Positions 43,628-55,833 of a DNA stretch of 64,000 nt are shown piece by piece. The position numbers and the translations under genes were made by a program. Within the stretch, counting starts at the first letter, position 1, and every line of letters begins with the position of its first letter. The DNA is from Apostichopus japonicus (lineage: Eukaryota > Echinodermata > Holothuroidea > Aspidochirotida > Stichopodidae), in assembly GCF_037975245.1 (NCBI RefSeq), contig NC_092565.1, forward strand, positions 21,132,999-21,196,998. The letters run 5' to 3'. The notes beneath the pieces were generated by a model. The model was not told the origin of the DNA, did no database searches, and saw only the letters and a list, made by a program, of their open reading frames with translations.

Positions 43628-45485
43628 GACGTAAGTTAATAATTGGCAATCTTAGCTAGACAAATTAACGGATCACAAATTGCTTATTAGTATATAGTTT
43701 TACTGTGCAGGCTATATATATTGGAGTATTTTTTCTTTCTTTTTGGGGAAAATGGGAGGGGGGTAATTTGAAGTTAGATGATGAATCTCTTTATTGGCAA
43801 AACAGATATTTAAGTTCGTCTAAAATAATCCACTCACACATCACCCAACGTCTCCCCATATTGTATAAATCGAAAATGAAATTGGAAGATTTGAGGGAAT
43901 AATTCACACATCCACAAACATACAGACAGACACACGACATGAATTATTTCGTAAGTCATAAAAGGAAATTTGCTAAGATTCTTTCATTCCCATAATTCCA
44001 TTAAACTTCGTGAATGTGAACTATATATAGCTCATCTTTGATTTTAGTTTAGTAGCACTCCTTCTTGCTTATTCTGAATAACACCTGTGGGGGGGTGGGG
44101 TGGGTGGGGATCGAGCGTGGGTTGTTTGGATACAGACTATCTACCTATACAGAGTACAAACACCTGCGTAAGTTTGATACAAGATACAAGTGCTCATTTG
44201 TAACATTGAACGCTGTATTCTATGTTGACTTGATAATGATGACTGGTTTTACAACCTCCGTTCCCCTTCAACCACGCACATAGACGAAAGTAGTTTGTGG
44301 CACAACCCTCCATGTACATGGAGCTATATTAATATAGCTAATTATAGCTATAGCCTAACATATATGTCTCAGGGATACATCGGGTTCCATGGATCCATAC
44401 GCCAACAATAAATAAGGGGAAAATGACAGTTCTTGGAATGATAATCTATTACTTGAACTCATGAAATTCAGGAACGATGGAATAAGATCATAAAATTCAG
44501 CAAACAGAGCAACAAATCTATGCATTAAATTTCTGGGACACAAAACTCCATTGCCTGCGCCATTTTAAGAGGTTGGTAACTCGACGAAGTTTGTGACCTC
44601 ATAGATAGAAAGCTGTTGAAGTTGTTGTGACTTTGTTATTATTTGGAGCATGAGTTTCAGCAGATAGAAAATATAGCTTTCAGGGTTGAATGGTCTCCAT
44701 GGCAACATCTTGCGTAACAGGCGGTTGAACTTTATGGCTTCTGCGCTCAATCTATATCATGTTTACAATAAAATATCCACAAACATCGAAAGTTCGTCTT
44801 TTGTCATCCATTTGTTTCTATTACAAGGCACATGCCCATCTGGTTTCTCAACTCTTGGCCTAGACCAAGGGATTCTCAATAGGCCCATCATGCAGGGGGC
44901 CAAATCCGGTTCTCGAAAAGTAAAATCGACCCACGTTATTGCAATATGATCGGCACGCGGTCCCTTAAGGCCTTATAGGCTTCAGAATAGAGTACCAGCC
45001 GATTCTGAAGATTGATCATTCTCTGTCTAGTGAGTTTTGCTCCAAACCGAAAAGGCTACGATCAGCATGTGGCCGTGTTTTAACTGTTTCTGCTGGGATA
45101 CAGGTTATAAATTAATAAAACATTTAAGAGACCTTAAAAAGATGGGAAAAGTTACTCACGTGCATAGGATTTCGAAGGTGTGTTTGTGTGTGTGTGGGGG
45201 GGGGGGGGATAAATTTCTCCTACTGACTTAGGTCGTAGCATGGACCTTTATGGAAGGACTGAAGGCCGAATCAAGGATTTGACAAAGTGTTGTGGTCCTG
45301 AGGTCAGTGAAACGGACTCCAATGTAGAGGAGGGGTGGGGCACTCCACTAAACGAAAAACGGGAAGGAATTGTGGCGGCGCCTTCACCCTACCCCTACCT
45401 CACTGCCCGATCCAATCCATCCCCTGTATCGAAGTCCAGACCATGGTTACAAGTGTATAAAACTAGCAGCCTAATATGTATAGGC
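43628..45485. other. Intergenic, no gene seen
   Basis: It contains G-rich tracts at 44089-44110 and 45187-45210. Short open frames on both strands have no family resemblance. Confidence 0.5.
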
Positions 45486-45850
45486 CAGGGTTGTCCAACC
45501 TTTTGCAGAGGAGGGCCACATGGAATGATTATGATGAAGGAGGGGGCCGCATGAACCCTACGCTCGATTTTCGATTTTTTGCCCGAAGCCCAAGGCAACA
45601 AAATGTGAGCACTGCACTGATAAAACAGATGAATAAAGTTCAGCCGCGCCCCCCCCCCCTCCACTGAGAGAGTGTCACACAAACTGACCTGTATGCAGTT
45701 TTTTGGACCCAGAAGGTTCGAATGACTGATTATATAAATCAATAAATCTGCTCACTAAAATTTCGCACAGTAGAGCATCTCTGGCGGGCCGGACGCAACC
45801 CTGCGGCGGGCCGGACTGTGGCCCGCGGGCCGTAGGTTGGACAACCCTGG
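45486..45850. mobile_element. hAT-like MITE, CAGGGTTGTCCAACC ends
   Basis: CAGGGTTGTCCAACC at the left and GGTTGGACAACCCTG at the right are exact inverses. GTATAGGC occurs at 45478-45485 and 45851-45858, consistent with an 8-bp target duplication. The right part is very GC-rich (GGCGGGCCGGAC). Confidence 0.88.
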
Positions 45851-45998
45851 GTATAGGCCTATATCAATATAAATTCAACATTGTAGCTATAGTAAAAAAA
45901 ACATGCATTTTTCAGAGTAAGTCAATGTTCCAGTTTTTTTCTCTAGTCTTTCAGTTAGTAGTAGTAGTAGTAGGTCGAACCTTCTTGAATAGACTCGG

Positions 45999-46204
45999 TC
46001 AGCGATTACCAATACTGGGAAACGTAGTATTCCCTGATACTAACTCATCACGTGATCTTGGTGAATCCAAACCGTGTAACCAAGCCGCGATCTTCCTCTC
46101 AGACGACAGAGGAGCCTTTTGATATTCTGGCAATCCTTGTTCTTCTTCATCTTCGTTAGCTAAATCATCATCATCATCACTATCATCATCATTACCATCA
46201 TCAC

Positions 46205-46248
<44 letters not shown>

Positions 46249-47648
46249 CCATCATCAGCATCATCACTGTGATTATAATCCAATACAATTGGTAGGTTGG
46301 TTCCCTGCACAACTGCAGAGGGCGAACTTGGGTGACGTAATATCTCACCAGTTTCATTGTCTAAGATCGGCGGTCTACAGTACCTATTAGCTGTGTGTAC
46401 CTCCTCCGTATTTTCTTCTGTGACAACTTGAAGGCCTGACATAGCTTTCATCATACTAGAAGGTGATTCGTCGGAAGGATCTGAAAGAAAATGAAATAAA
46501 AAGAATTACTTTAAATCAAATTGCATATTGATAGATAGCTGGAAGGATCTGGAAGAAAATCAAATTAAAAAATAACTTTAAATCAAATTGCGTATTGATA
46601 GATGGATGGATGGATGTATGGATACAAATGTCATACAGTTTACAAGTTACTCTGTCCAAATGACAGTGTAACTTGTAATACCGTATGATAGTAATGCTCT
46701 TCTCCAGTATTGAGCACTCTCTGCTGAGTGCTGATATTGACTAGCATACACAAGCAAGCAAGTCAATAGCAGCAGAGAGTGCTCAGTGGTAGGAAAAACC
46801 AGAAGTGTAAATTAGGAAGCATTTTAGGAAACACTTCAAGAAGCATTTTAGGAAGCATGGTATAGGAAATCATTTTTAGGAAGGATTTTATAGGAAATCA
46901 ATTTAGGAGGCATTTGAGGAACCATTGTAGGACGTGTGATAGGAAGCAATTTAAGGAAGAAAATTAGGAAGCATTTTAGGAAACACTTCAAGAAGCACTT
47001 TAGGAAGCATTGTATAGGAAATCATTTTAGGAAGGATTGTATAGGAAATCAATTTAGGAGGCATGTTAGGAACCATTGTAGAATGTGTGATAGGAAGCAA
47101 TTTAAGGAAGTATTTAATTATCTTTTTTTTTAAGGAAAAGTGGTGGGTTAAAAAGCTGAAGACGTAGGTAACTCAATTTGTCCTACTGATATCAACGTTG
47201 ACACTAGATTCGTTAGGTATAAACCTTACGTCACGTAATTAATTAGATACAGGAAACCGACTCATCCAAAATCGACATCGAGTAACGGAAAACATGCTGT
47301 TTGACAGGCTCTTTTTTCTGCCGAGTTATTTGCAATTGTTCGGTTTTTACAACGGTTTGTAAAATATTATGTTTTAATATTTCTATTTTTCTATACAATC
47401 TTAACTTTTTATCCTTTTTAACTTTTTGTACTTTTAAGAAATTTTTTATCTTTTGCTGTAAAGCGCTTTAGAGCAATTTTTTAATTGAATAAGGCGCTAT
47501 ATAAATCTCGTGTAATAATAATAATAATAATAATAAAAATGTAACTGTTTTACAGGTACCCAGCTACCATGTAAGAACTGCTTTCCTGCACAACTCATTT
47601 CATGTCAGCAGAAATCTACCAAACGAGTAACTGGACCCTTGTGTACAA

Positions 47649-47730
<82 letters not shown>

Positions 47731-48409
47731 CCAAGATAGACGTACCTGATGCACTATGAACACTCTCGTCAGCTCGGAAGTATCCAGCTCTCGACCTACT
47801 CAGTTCCTCTTGCAATTCGTCCGAGAGTTCTTTTCGCTCTGAAATTTCGTTTAAGTTGCCACAAAGAGAGAAGGATCGACTCATTCGTGGGGATGCACTG
47901 GGGGTGGCTGGTCTACCCGAGGGGTGCTGACTGATTTCATCAATCCTGCGCCGTAGCACCGGTGATCCATCGAGAGAAACACAAGACCTTTGTCTGCAAC
48001 GTTGCAACAAAATGGGAGATGGACATTCTGATAATTCTGATAATCTACGAGGGGTGACAGGGGGACTCGGTGGGGTGATGTTATTAAATGACAGAGAATG
48101 GCTTGCATCTTTTTTATCGCTGTTTATGAAAAGTTTCATGTTCGTTCCAATCTTTAGCTTCCGTCGACTTCTTGCTGGGCTTGGATGGGTACCGCTTGTA
48201 GAGGGGATGGCTCCATGCAGAGGTGAAGCTGCAGAGGCTCCAGTGGCATATCTGTTGGTGGTGTTATTAGTGGGCGCACCCACCAGTGGAGGTAACTCCT
48301 GCGATGTTTGACGCACAAGACGTTTCCCTGACACACTGACTCGTAAACTGTTTAATATCTCGTTTGGTATTTTGTCTTTGAATATTTGTTTTCTTCCTGA
48401 CGTCATCAT
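45999..48409 (-). CDS. Unrecognised 381-residue protein, Ser/Pro-rich with poly-Asp run (2 exons)
   Basis: I do not recognise this protein. Exon 1 is 48409-47746 and exon 2 is 46480-45999; the CAG|GTACG donor and TTTCAG acceptor join in phase to 1146 bases. The N-terminal part (KDKIPNEILNSLRVSVSGKR) looks like a short conserved helix. The middle is disordered and rich in Ser-Pro and basic motifs (SPARSRRKLKI, PPSPPVTPRRL, SASPRMSRSFSL), as in phosphorylated cytoskeletal or scaffold proteins. Exon 2 holds ANRYCRPPILDNETGEILRH, a long Asp run encoded by (CAT)n on the + strand, and a final KAPLSSERKIAAWLHGL block. There are no signal peptide or membrane segments. Conserved-looking ends around a disordered core suggest a real gene. 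Function unknown. The stop at 45999 could be bypassed if a donor just before it (ATTG|GTAATC) is used. Confidence 0.7.
46166..46262 (-). repeat. (CAT)n microsatellite coding for poly-Asp
   Basis: Within exon 2 of the minus-strand gene; read on the minus strand it gives GAT codons and an acidic tract of more than 30 residues with a few Gly, Asn and Ser interruptions. Confidence 0.93.
46808..47112 (+). repeat. 150-bp direct duplication of AGGAAGCATTTTAGGAA-type units
   Basis: The block at about 46812-46960 is repeated almost identically at about 46963-47112 (for example AAACACTTCAAGAAGCA, ATAGGAAATCA, GTGTGATAGGAAGCAATTTA). Each block is itself built of shorter AGGAA(a/g)CA units. It lies in the intron of the minus-strand gene. 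Confidence 0.88.
47648..47729 (-). repeat. (AT)n microsatellite beside a splice donor
   Basis: About 80 bases of AT dinucleotides start roughly 16 bp inside the intron after the exon 1 donor (47746) of the minus-strand gene. Confidence 0.96.
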
Positions 48410-49547
48410 AGGATAGGCTTATATATCACTTCCACGAGAAAATGGTTGAAAACAAAGAACCGAATATACTACTGTTCTCGAATGCTGAGTGTATGCGTCC
48501 CATCATTCTTACAAATTAAATCCAAATTTTGAAAATATAATTGGCCAGTCTGTATCATCGCTGTTAACTCTATGATCTGAAAATAGAAACAGTCAAACTT
48601 TTGTTGAGGTCAAATGATATTAAATATGCGTGATTGGAATATATCAAGAAATCCGTATGGTTTGTAACGGTCGATGTATTACATATAATAGGCGCTGTGG
48701 TGGGGGAGACACACCGTCCAGCAGGGCCAGAAGAGATAGCCTGGTTGGCGGTCAATTCGGGCTCCGTGGAAATATGCAAAACGAAAACAATTGATTCCGC
48801 AGAATACGTTCCAAATCTTATTAGCGACTATCATAATAGCACAGTTTTTTTTTGTCTTAATCGATTTCGAACATTTCACTAAGACTGGAAATATTCGTGA
48901 TCTTTATATAGCTTCAGTCTAATAGGATTCAGGGCATACGGTGTCACATAGTGTTTGACGTCATCTTGACATTATATAGTAGTAAACAAGCAACAGGAGT
49001 ATTAAATGATGTGGAGATCGGAATTAAGTTTTATAAAAACAAAACAATCATCATCGCCTTTCTTGCTTAAGCCTATATGAAAATTCATACCGTGTTGTGT
49101 TTCAGAAAGAAAATTGACACTTTAAACAACATTTGTTACTTTAGCTGGTATTTCCAATGAAGCCTTCTTAACAATAGCCCGCACTTTAAATTAAAGCACG
49201 AATCCAGAATTTCTATTTTCAATTACATGGCAAGTATTCCAACATTATTTTAAACACTTATAATAACCCTATAGCAATCGTACACCTATAAATATTGTTT
49301 TTGTCATGTTCCATCAGAACTCGTTCATTGTGAGATAAATAGAGAAAATGGTTAGCACCTGTATATTGTAAAAGCTACCTACTGTACTATCTCCGGACAA
49401 CATTAACCCACTCTGCAGTAGTTCATTAAGTTTGATAAACATTTCTGTTATTCAGATCCACAAAATATGTCCCATCCTTGTCCTATGTGTGATTCACAAA
49501 CTTGTTGAATTAAACATGGATCAAGGTTATTAATGAAGTTTTTTGCG
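48410..49547. other. 5' flank of the 45999-48409 gene and intergenic sequence
   Basis: It presumably contains the promoter of the minus-strand gene. No other coding sequence recognised. Confidence 0.45.
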
Positions 49548-49758
49548 CAGGCCCGTATCCAGGCTTGGCATAGAGGGTCGTGCACTCCCCTCGGGCCCCG
49601 CCGGACAACTGTTGCCGTATCTATGCTGCCATCGAGTGTATACAAAAGCTTCGAAAGTTGCAGGTGGCACGAGTAGTGTGCCCCTCCGTACATTGTAGTT
49701 TTCCCGTCTTAAATTGTTGGTGCCCCTCGGCAACTCAGAAGTCATGACTACGGGTATG
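49548..49758. mobile_element. Short MITE-like element, CAGGCCCGTA ends
   Basis: CAGGCCCGTATCCAGG at the left and TACGGGTATG at the right are imperfect inverses. The flanking eight bases (TTTTTGCG and GTTTAGCG) match at six positions, so a decayed hAT-type duplication is possible. Confidence 0.5.
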
Positions 49759-52700
49759 GTTTAGCGTGTGCACCACAACCTTCAATGTAGTATACCTGAC
49801 CGTTTGCTGTGAACTACACGGATGAAGTTTAACAGGTTGGAAACTTTGACTTGATCTGAAATCGTAACCGCTTAACAGGGGAACGATTTCATTTCAACTA
49901 AGATATATAGCTGTGACTCAACACAGTGGCCACTTGGAACGAAACTATTAAATAATAGGTTGTTCATTGTACATAATTTAAATAAATCGAGAACAACTAC
50001 AACTTAAAGTAGAAAACAAAACATACTCACTTTTTTTTACAGAGAGAGAGAGAGAGAGTAAACATTCATACTTTTGGAATTTTCACAAAGGACATATTCT
50101 TCAAAGAAATACTTCAACGGAAAGAAAAATATCGAGTATGACTAATTTAAACAGTTGAGAAGTATAACTGATCGTTAATCACCATCACAGGACGTATACC
50201 TGATAATTCACCGCAGTTACAGAAACACGGCAGTCGACAAACCATTCTCAATATATTTATTCTCATTCATTGAAGTTACCAAGAAAAGATCAGACGCTAA
50301 CAGTGTTCTCTGAGTGTGTACATATACAGGATTACAAGACCCATCTTAAGACCACTTCAAAGAGAGAAATTGATTTTTCCTCTCTCTTATCCTTTTTGGA
50401 TTCGTGGGTATCCATGCGTATCGTAAAGTACTGTTACGATACTAACGTGTTATTCTTACTTATCGAGCGGTCCATGGATATATAGGACACAAAACAGACC
50501 AGTGGAATGGATTATCGAAGGTCAGTCCGTAATGTACGATTGAACTAAATAGAATCATACAAAACATATATGTCACGTTCCAACAGTCCATGTCTATTCA
50601 TTCCTATGATGACAACACTATTGTATCTTTCTTCCAGCTGCTTGTACAAAGGGAAGGGCCCAGGAGCACCATGAGTGTCAGGGCCCATGCACCTCCTTCC
50701 TCAGTCGGAGGGGAAGAGAGCCTTCGGTTGGGGATCTTTTATGTTCAGTCGAAGAAGAATTAGACCATTCCTCCGGTTCAAGGATGCCCTCCGGCGCGGA
50801 TTCAGAGGGTATACACCCCCTTTTTAACCTCGCATATAAACACAAAAGTATATAGCACAATAATGTGTTTAGACCTCATTATGGACCACATTGTAATCTA
50901 AATATGCACAATCCTTAGGTTCCCGGATCAAAATTCCGACAGGTGCCAGATTCTCTTGACCTATTCTAAAATCGCTGCAGTGATGTGGTGATGTGCGGAG
51001 TCTTCCGTGGATTTGGTATTTCTGGTTTGTGAACTTGGGAAAAGGGGTTTGTTTCTGTTCTTCACTTGGTTTCGAAACAACTTTGTTCGTCATGGGCTGC
51101 ACTATAGTGATGTCGAATGGTTTATCTTTGCCTACCTAATTATTTGAGAAAGTGGTCAGATGCTGGGATATAAACTTTCGTCCGTCGGATGGGGACGTTA
51201 AATGGCGGTCCCGGGAGCAGAAATGGGAGCGAATTCACACCCCTGCCTCGTTTATCCTCTGAACACTTCTCGAAAAGGGAAGGCTTGAAATAAGCCGGCG
51301 TTCATCCACGATCTAAGACGAATAGGGTCTCAAATGAGCTAATGTAAGGTTTCCTGATCCTTGGGTAACTAAACTAAACCATAAGCATGTGTGTTATTAT
51401 ACCCTCTAGTGTTTCACAGTCCCTTCTATACACCCCAATTATGGTGACGTACTTCCGTAACTAAGGCTGGCAGAAAAATTACACTTCCTCGTAACTATCG
51501 TTACTGTCTTTCTTCCTTTATCTTATCAATTTCACATGATATTATTACGGAATCCTTTCTAAAGACTTCTGAATTCACTTAATTGATGAGAGGGAAATAC
51601 GTCTTCCAACATAATGAATGAGTATAATTAAGAGGAATACCCTCGATGGATATGCATATCTCATTAAAATATTTTAATATAGGTTAACATTTTAATCACC
51701 TTTTCGACACTAAGAAGGGGAATTCTTACTTGAATTCAGGTATGAAAGCTGTCATACTCAAGTAAGTAATACTTGATTGAATCTCAATGCAGTAGATAGC
51801 ACGGCAAGTTTCCGCTAAATTTTACAAAGTAAAAGTAGAAAATATGAAAAGATACGCATGAAATTACGCGCACTACGGTCCCGATGTTAACGCGCTTTTG
51901 TATATCAGGGACAGGAGCGGAAGACTTTTTTTGTTGGCGTTACTTTTGAGACTTCTATATTCTCCCCCCCCCCCCCCACCCCTCCATTCCCGGCCTCGCC
52001 ACTTATAATAACAAGTAAAAATTAATAATAAATAAAGAAGAAAAAAAACAGCAAAAAGAAAGGCTAAAAGAAGAATATATTGATTGGATCAAATTTATTT
52101 GTGGTTTTTGTTTTGATGCTCTTCTTTAGGACATTCATTTATATTTTATCAAGGCTGAAAAAATATATCAGGCACATTTCTTTGTTTAAATCGACGTGTA
52201 AGATTAAGAAAGTTTTAAAAACAAGTTTGTAGAAAAGTAATGATATGCATATATAACAAGATAATAGGAAAATATGTAATTCATTATTAACATTATATAC
52301 AGAAGTTATGTGCTTATGGAGACTACCGTACCGTACCCTATCAAACAAGACCCTCCTCCATCACCCCTCAACCCATCGGCAGGGCCAGTGTTAGTGCTGA
52401 TACCCACCCGCACCCCACCCCCCAAATCCCCCTCCATATTTAAGTCACGTCATAATTAACAGTTTTCCTATAGTGTAATTTTTATCACTTTCTAATATTC
52501 TATTTCTCCTTTACGCCTTACTATATAGGTTATATGACAATGCCATCATCAATATTGTGTTTGTATATTGTGTTTAAATGTTACTAGTCTGTAACACCTC
52601 TCTAAGGTGTTAAAGATTAAATTATTTAAAATATTACTTCGTAGCCAACATTTTAATGTTCCTGCCTCAAATAACATCCAAAGAGCTTCCAGCTCTCCTT

Positions 52701-53328
52701 GGTCGCACCCTCAGTTTTGCTACGCTTATTACGAACATTAAACATACATGAATAACGAAAGGCAATGTCAAATATATAAACTCGAGATATATAGGGTATT
52801 ATATACCCCATATTAGTAGACCAACCGGTAATCGAAAAACTTCCAAATTATAGCCTTCATTGGATATTTTCTAACACGACCTAACGTTTGGATTTTAAAT
52901 CTTCCGCCACTTTTTCAACAATCATTATTCATACACCTTACTTGCCCAATACCCTTTCAAATGCCTTTCCTGCCCCCACCCCTCCCCTCCCCTACTCATT
53001 CATTCCTCCTCTTCCGTTTCCTGCTCAGAAGACACTACTTTAAACATGCGCAGAGCGACATAGGAGTAAAACCTTGGCGCTACACAGAAATGAAGAAGTA
53101 ACAGACCAAACAATATATATATATGTTTGAAGAGGATCACTATCATTTTACGTCGTTTAACGTATATATACGTATACGGTTATACATAACGTTTAACGTT
53201 ACACAGCAACAGCGTACGTATACCATAGTAGTGAATTACCTGCATCTGTCATGTTACGTGCAATAGGCATGCTCAGAAACTTCTGAGCGTGCTGTACTGT
53301 AAAGTTCCAATTTTTCCCGCGTAAAACT
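49759..53328. other. Intergenic with repeat fragments
   Basis: A retroelement-like block with GGATGGGGACGTTAAATGGC is at about 51187-51206, followed at 51310-51372 by the inverse of the SMC3-intron block at 13990-14050. A minus-strand frame at 50869-51102 has no family I recognise. GA repeats lie at 50041-50058 and a C tract at 51965-51977. No confident gene. Confidence 0.45.
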
Positions 53329-55833
53329 TTAAAGACTGTAGGCCACATCATGCCAAGCATCCACCACCTGGCCGGGGTTCTTTAGCACTTTTCTCCACTG
53401 CAAAGTGGTCGTAGTCTCCTGCCATTTTTCTTTCGGCCAGCAAAAGATTAAATCTCCAAGTTTTTCATCTGCTCGAAGTAGATTTCTGTCTGAAATCGTC
53501 AATCTCATACTGCTTTCCAGTCGATTTGTTTGGGGCAATTGAAAGAGAAACGATCGCTTGAAGACTGGATGGCGTGTGAACCATTTTCGGCCGGACTGTT
53601 GTGAGGAAACTTCGGTACCTCCGTTGTTCATCAAAGTCAGTTTGACATAGGGAACTGCAAAATATAAAGAAGAAGGACAATTAGTGTCAAGATACAAACA
53701 AATAAAAGAGGTAACAAATATGAAAACAATATCGGAACCCAAGTGAGGAACCATGGGACCAGGTGTGCAAACCACCCTCCCTTTTCATGATAAAACGGAA
53801 ATCAAATGTAACTATTATCACTAAGTTACGTTTAGACCCCAACATACAGGCCTAATTTGTAGTCTTTATATGTCTCAGAATGTACCATACGACTACGTTT
53901 TAAGTTTTTTTCTGGGGAGAACCCACATCCCCTACATGGGAGTCGGCTTCAACGATCCCAGGAACACCCCTGTCCCAATTATCGGTTATTTATTTCACAG
54001 TACAACAAAATATACCGAAGAAAACAGTAACAACTACTACGTGTTTCTCTGTTGAAGAAAGGAGAAAGGGGCAAGCGGTCCAACATTATTTCCAAAATCA
54101 GCTATCACTTGTTGGACATGTTTGTAAGTGATTGATCGTTGCAAAGCGTCGTTTGTGAACAACCCCCCCCCCTCCCTCTTCCTCTCTTCACCCGCCTATA
54201 CGGTAGTTTTAGGGGCCTGAATATTTCACGTGTCTTTACTGTCAAAGGAACTTTTGTTAAAGACTGGAGTGATGTATCTATTAGGATACTTACCAGTTAA
54301 AAGTCGTCGTCTGAGTCCTTCACATCGCACAACAGTCACGATCAATTTTCTTCTCATCATTTCGTATCTCATCGACAATAAAACTCTTCCAAAATTCTAT
54401 AAAGGAAAACAAAAAGAACACAACGGTGAAATTTTGCTTGCTGTTTACGAAATCTATAGCCCCCAGAAAACATTCTCACATCACTTCTATAGGTATAGGC
54501 TTTGATATATCTTGTTCGGTGTAAACGGTATCGAATCATTCTTTCATACATATACTTTAGAGGCGTCATGGGCCAGGTCGGGGACAAATATTTCACAGTG
54601 CCCGTTTTTTGGAACTAGTTTTCACTTTCATTATGAAAGGGAGAAAACAATATTCTTTATCTCTGTTATCCCGTGAAAACAACAACAAATTTATTGGATA
54701 TTATTGTATAGCTCTATATGCATTTGTTCAACTTTGACCTAACAGGTTGGAGAGTTTAGTTTATATATATATATTTTTATAATCAGACTTATACAGGGGA
54801 TAAAAATATGATGTATAGCTTCTCTCTCTTATTATATTTAAAATTGTTTTGATATTCACAGTAAAAATACGAAAAATGAGTACATATCGTCAAAGTCTGA
54901 AGATGAGCTATTTCTTACCTTTGAGTTTTTCAGAGTTACTTGGTTGGTAAAAGGACAGAAATTATTACTACAGATATCCACCACTGATCCCCCCAAATGG
55001 TGGCCTTTCTTGAAAATTCTTCCGCTCGTGTAAGAGGAAAATCTCAATTTACCGCGAAGCATTTCTTCCGGTGTCACTTTCTTGAAAATAACGCTCTCAG
55101 TCGAACTATTTCCATGTTTTCTCGAGACGCAAACCGAGGTAACTGCTTTTCCTTTGTCTTGACCCAATAATTCGATTTTAGTTATAATCTGCTGGCTACC
55201 ATTCCCTTCGACGGGACACACTGCTGCCAATGATCGAAGTTCGGTTATAGCTACATTCATCTTTTCATCACAAATTTGATACTTTACGTTACATCGGATT
55301 CGATGGACAGCCGATACCGGTTTGGTCATTTCTGATTCATTCTCCGATTCTTCAGTGCTGGCAAGTTCTTCTTCTTCAATGTACAGACTTGGATCAAACT
55401 GACTTTGGAGAGATTCCACTTCGTTGATTGATGGTAATTCATAAACCGATAGAGTGTTCGAATCGGATTTAGTTGATGTGAAGTCCACAGAATTACACAT
55501 GGAAGACCGACGGGACGTTCTTATCCTCGGTGAGCCGGCGATGGACAATCGTGACTGGTGCCTACTACCCTTTTCCTCTGACAAAGACCGCATGGATAAT
55601 TCAATGATGGGCACTTGGTGCGAGAGGCCGGATTGCCTGCAGTGCTGATGCCTCCGCGAAGGGGGAATGTTCTGTATGGTAAGTAACGACTGCGACCTGT
55701 CTCTGTACGGAATCGTAAACTCTGGAACACTATCCGTTTTAAGCAAAGGTGCATAAGAACCGTTCGCCGTCAAAGAGATCTTACTTGACTTAAATATTTC
55801 GGAACTCATCTTATGCGAGACTGACGTTGCCAT
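53329..55833 (-). CDS. Tandem-C2 protein, synaptotagmin/TC2N-like, calcium residues missing (447 aa, 3 exons)
   Basis: Exons: 55833-54919, 54396-54294, 53654-53329; GT-AG borders and phases close to 1344 bases. Residues 1-175 are disordered and Ser/Arg-rich with an acidic end (YIEEEELASTEESENESE). A first C2 domain spans about 178-300 (RCNVKYQICDEKMNVAITEL). The second spans about 307-447 and has the typical start GRVLLSMRYEMMRRKLIVTV, then VPYVKLTLMNNG and the terminal NPGQVVDAWHDV, which matches the WHxL end of synaptotagmin C2B. The Asp of the usual SDPYVK motif is absent in both domains and the last loop keeps only part of the D-x-D pattern, so calcium binding is unlikely. There is no membrane segment, as in TC2N or synaptotagmin-like proteins. 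The exact orthologue is uncertain; trafficking or membrane tethering is the inferred role. Confidence 0.85.

Noticed and set aside
50869-51102. 77-codon minus-strand frame with RLRTSPHHCSDF
   Set aside because: It looks somewhat coding but matches nothing I know and lies among repeat fragments, so I did not call a gene.
54230-54596. Open frames on both strands near 54.2-54.6 kb
   Set aside because: Only the 54294-54396 minus-strand exon fits the C2 domain and splice phase; the longer frames are shadows.
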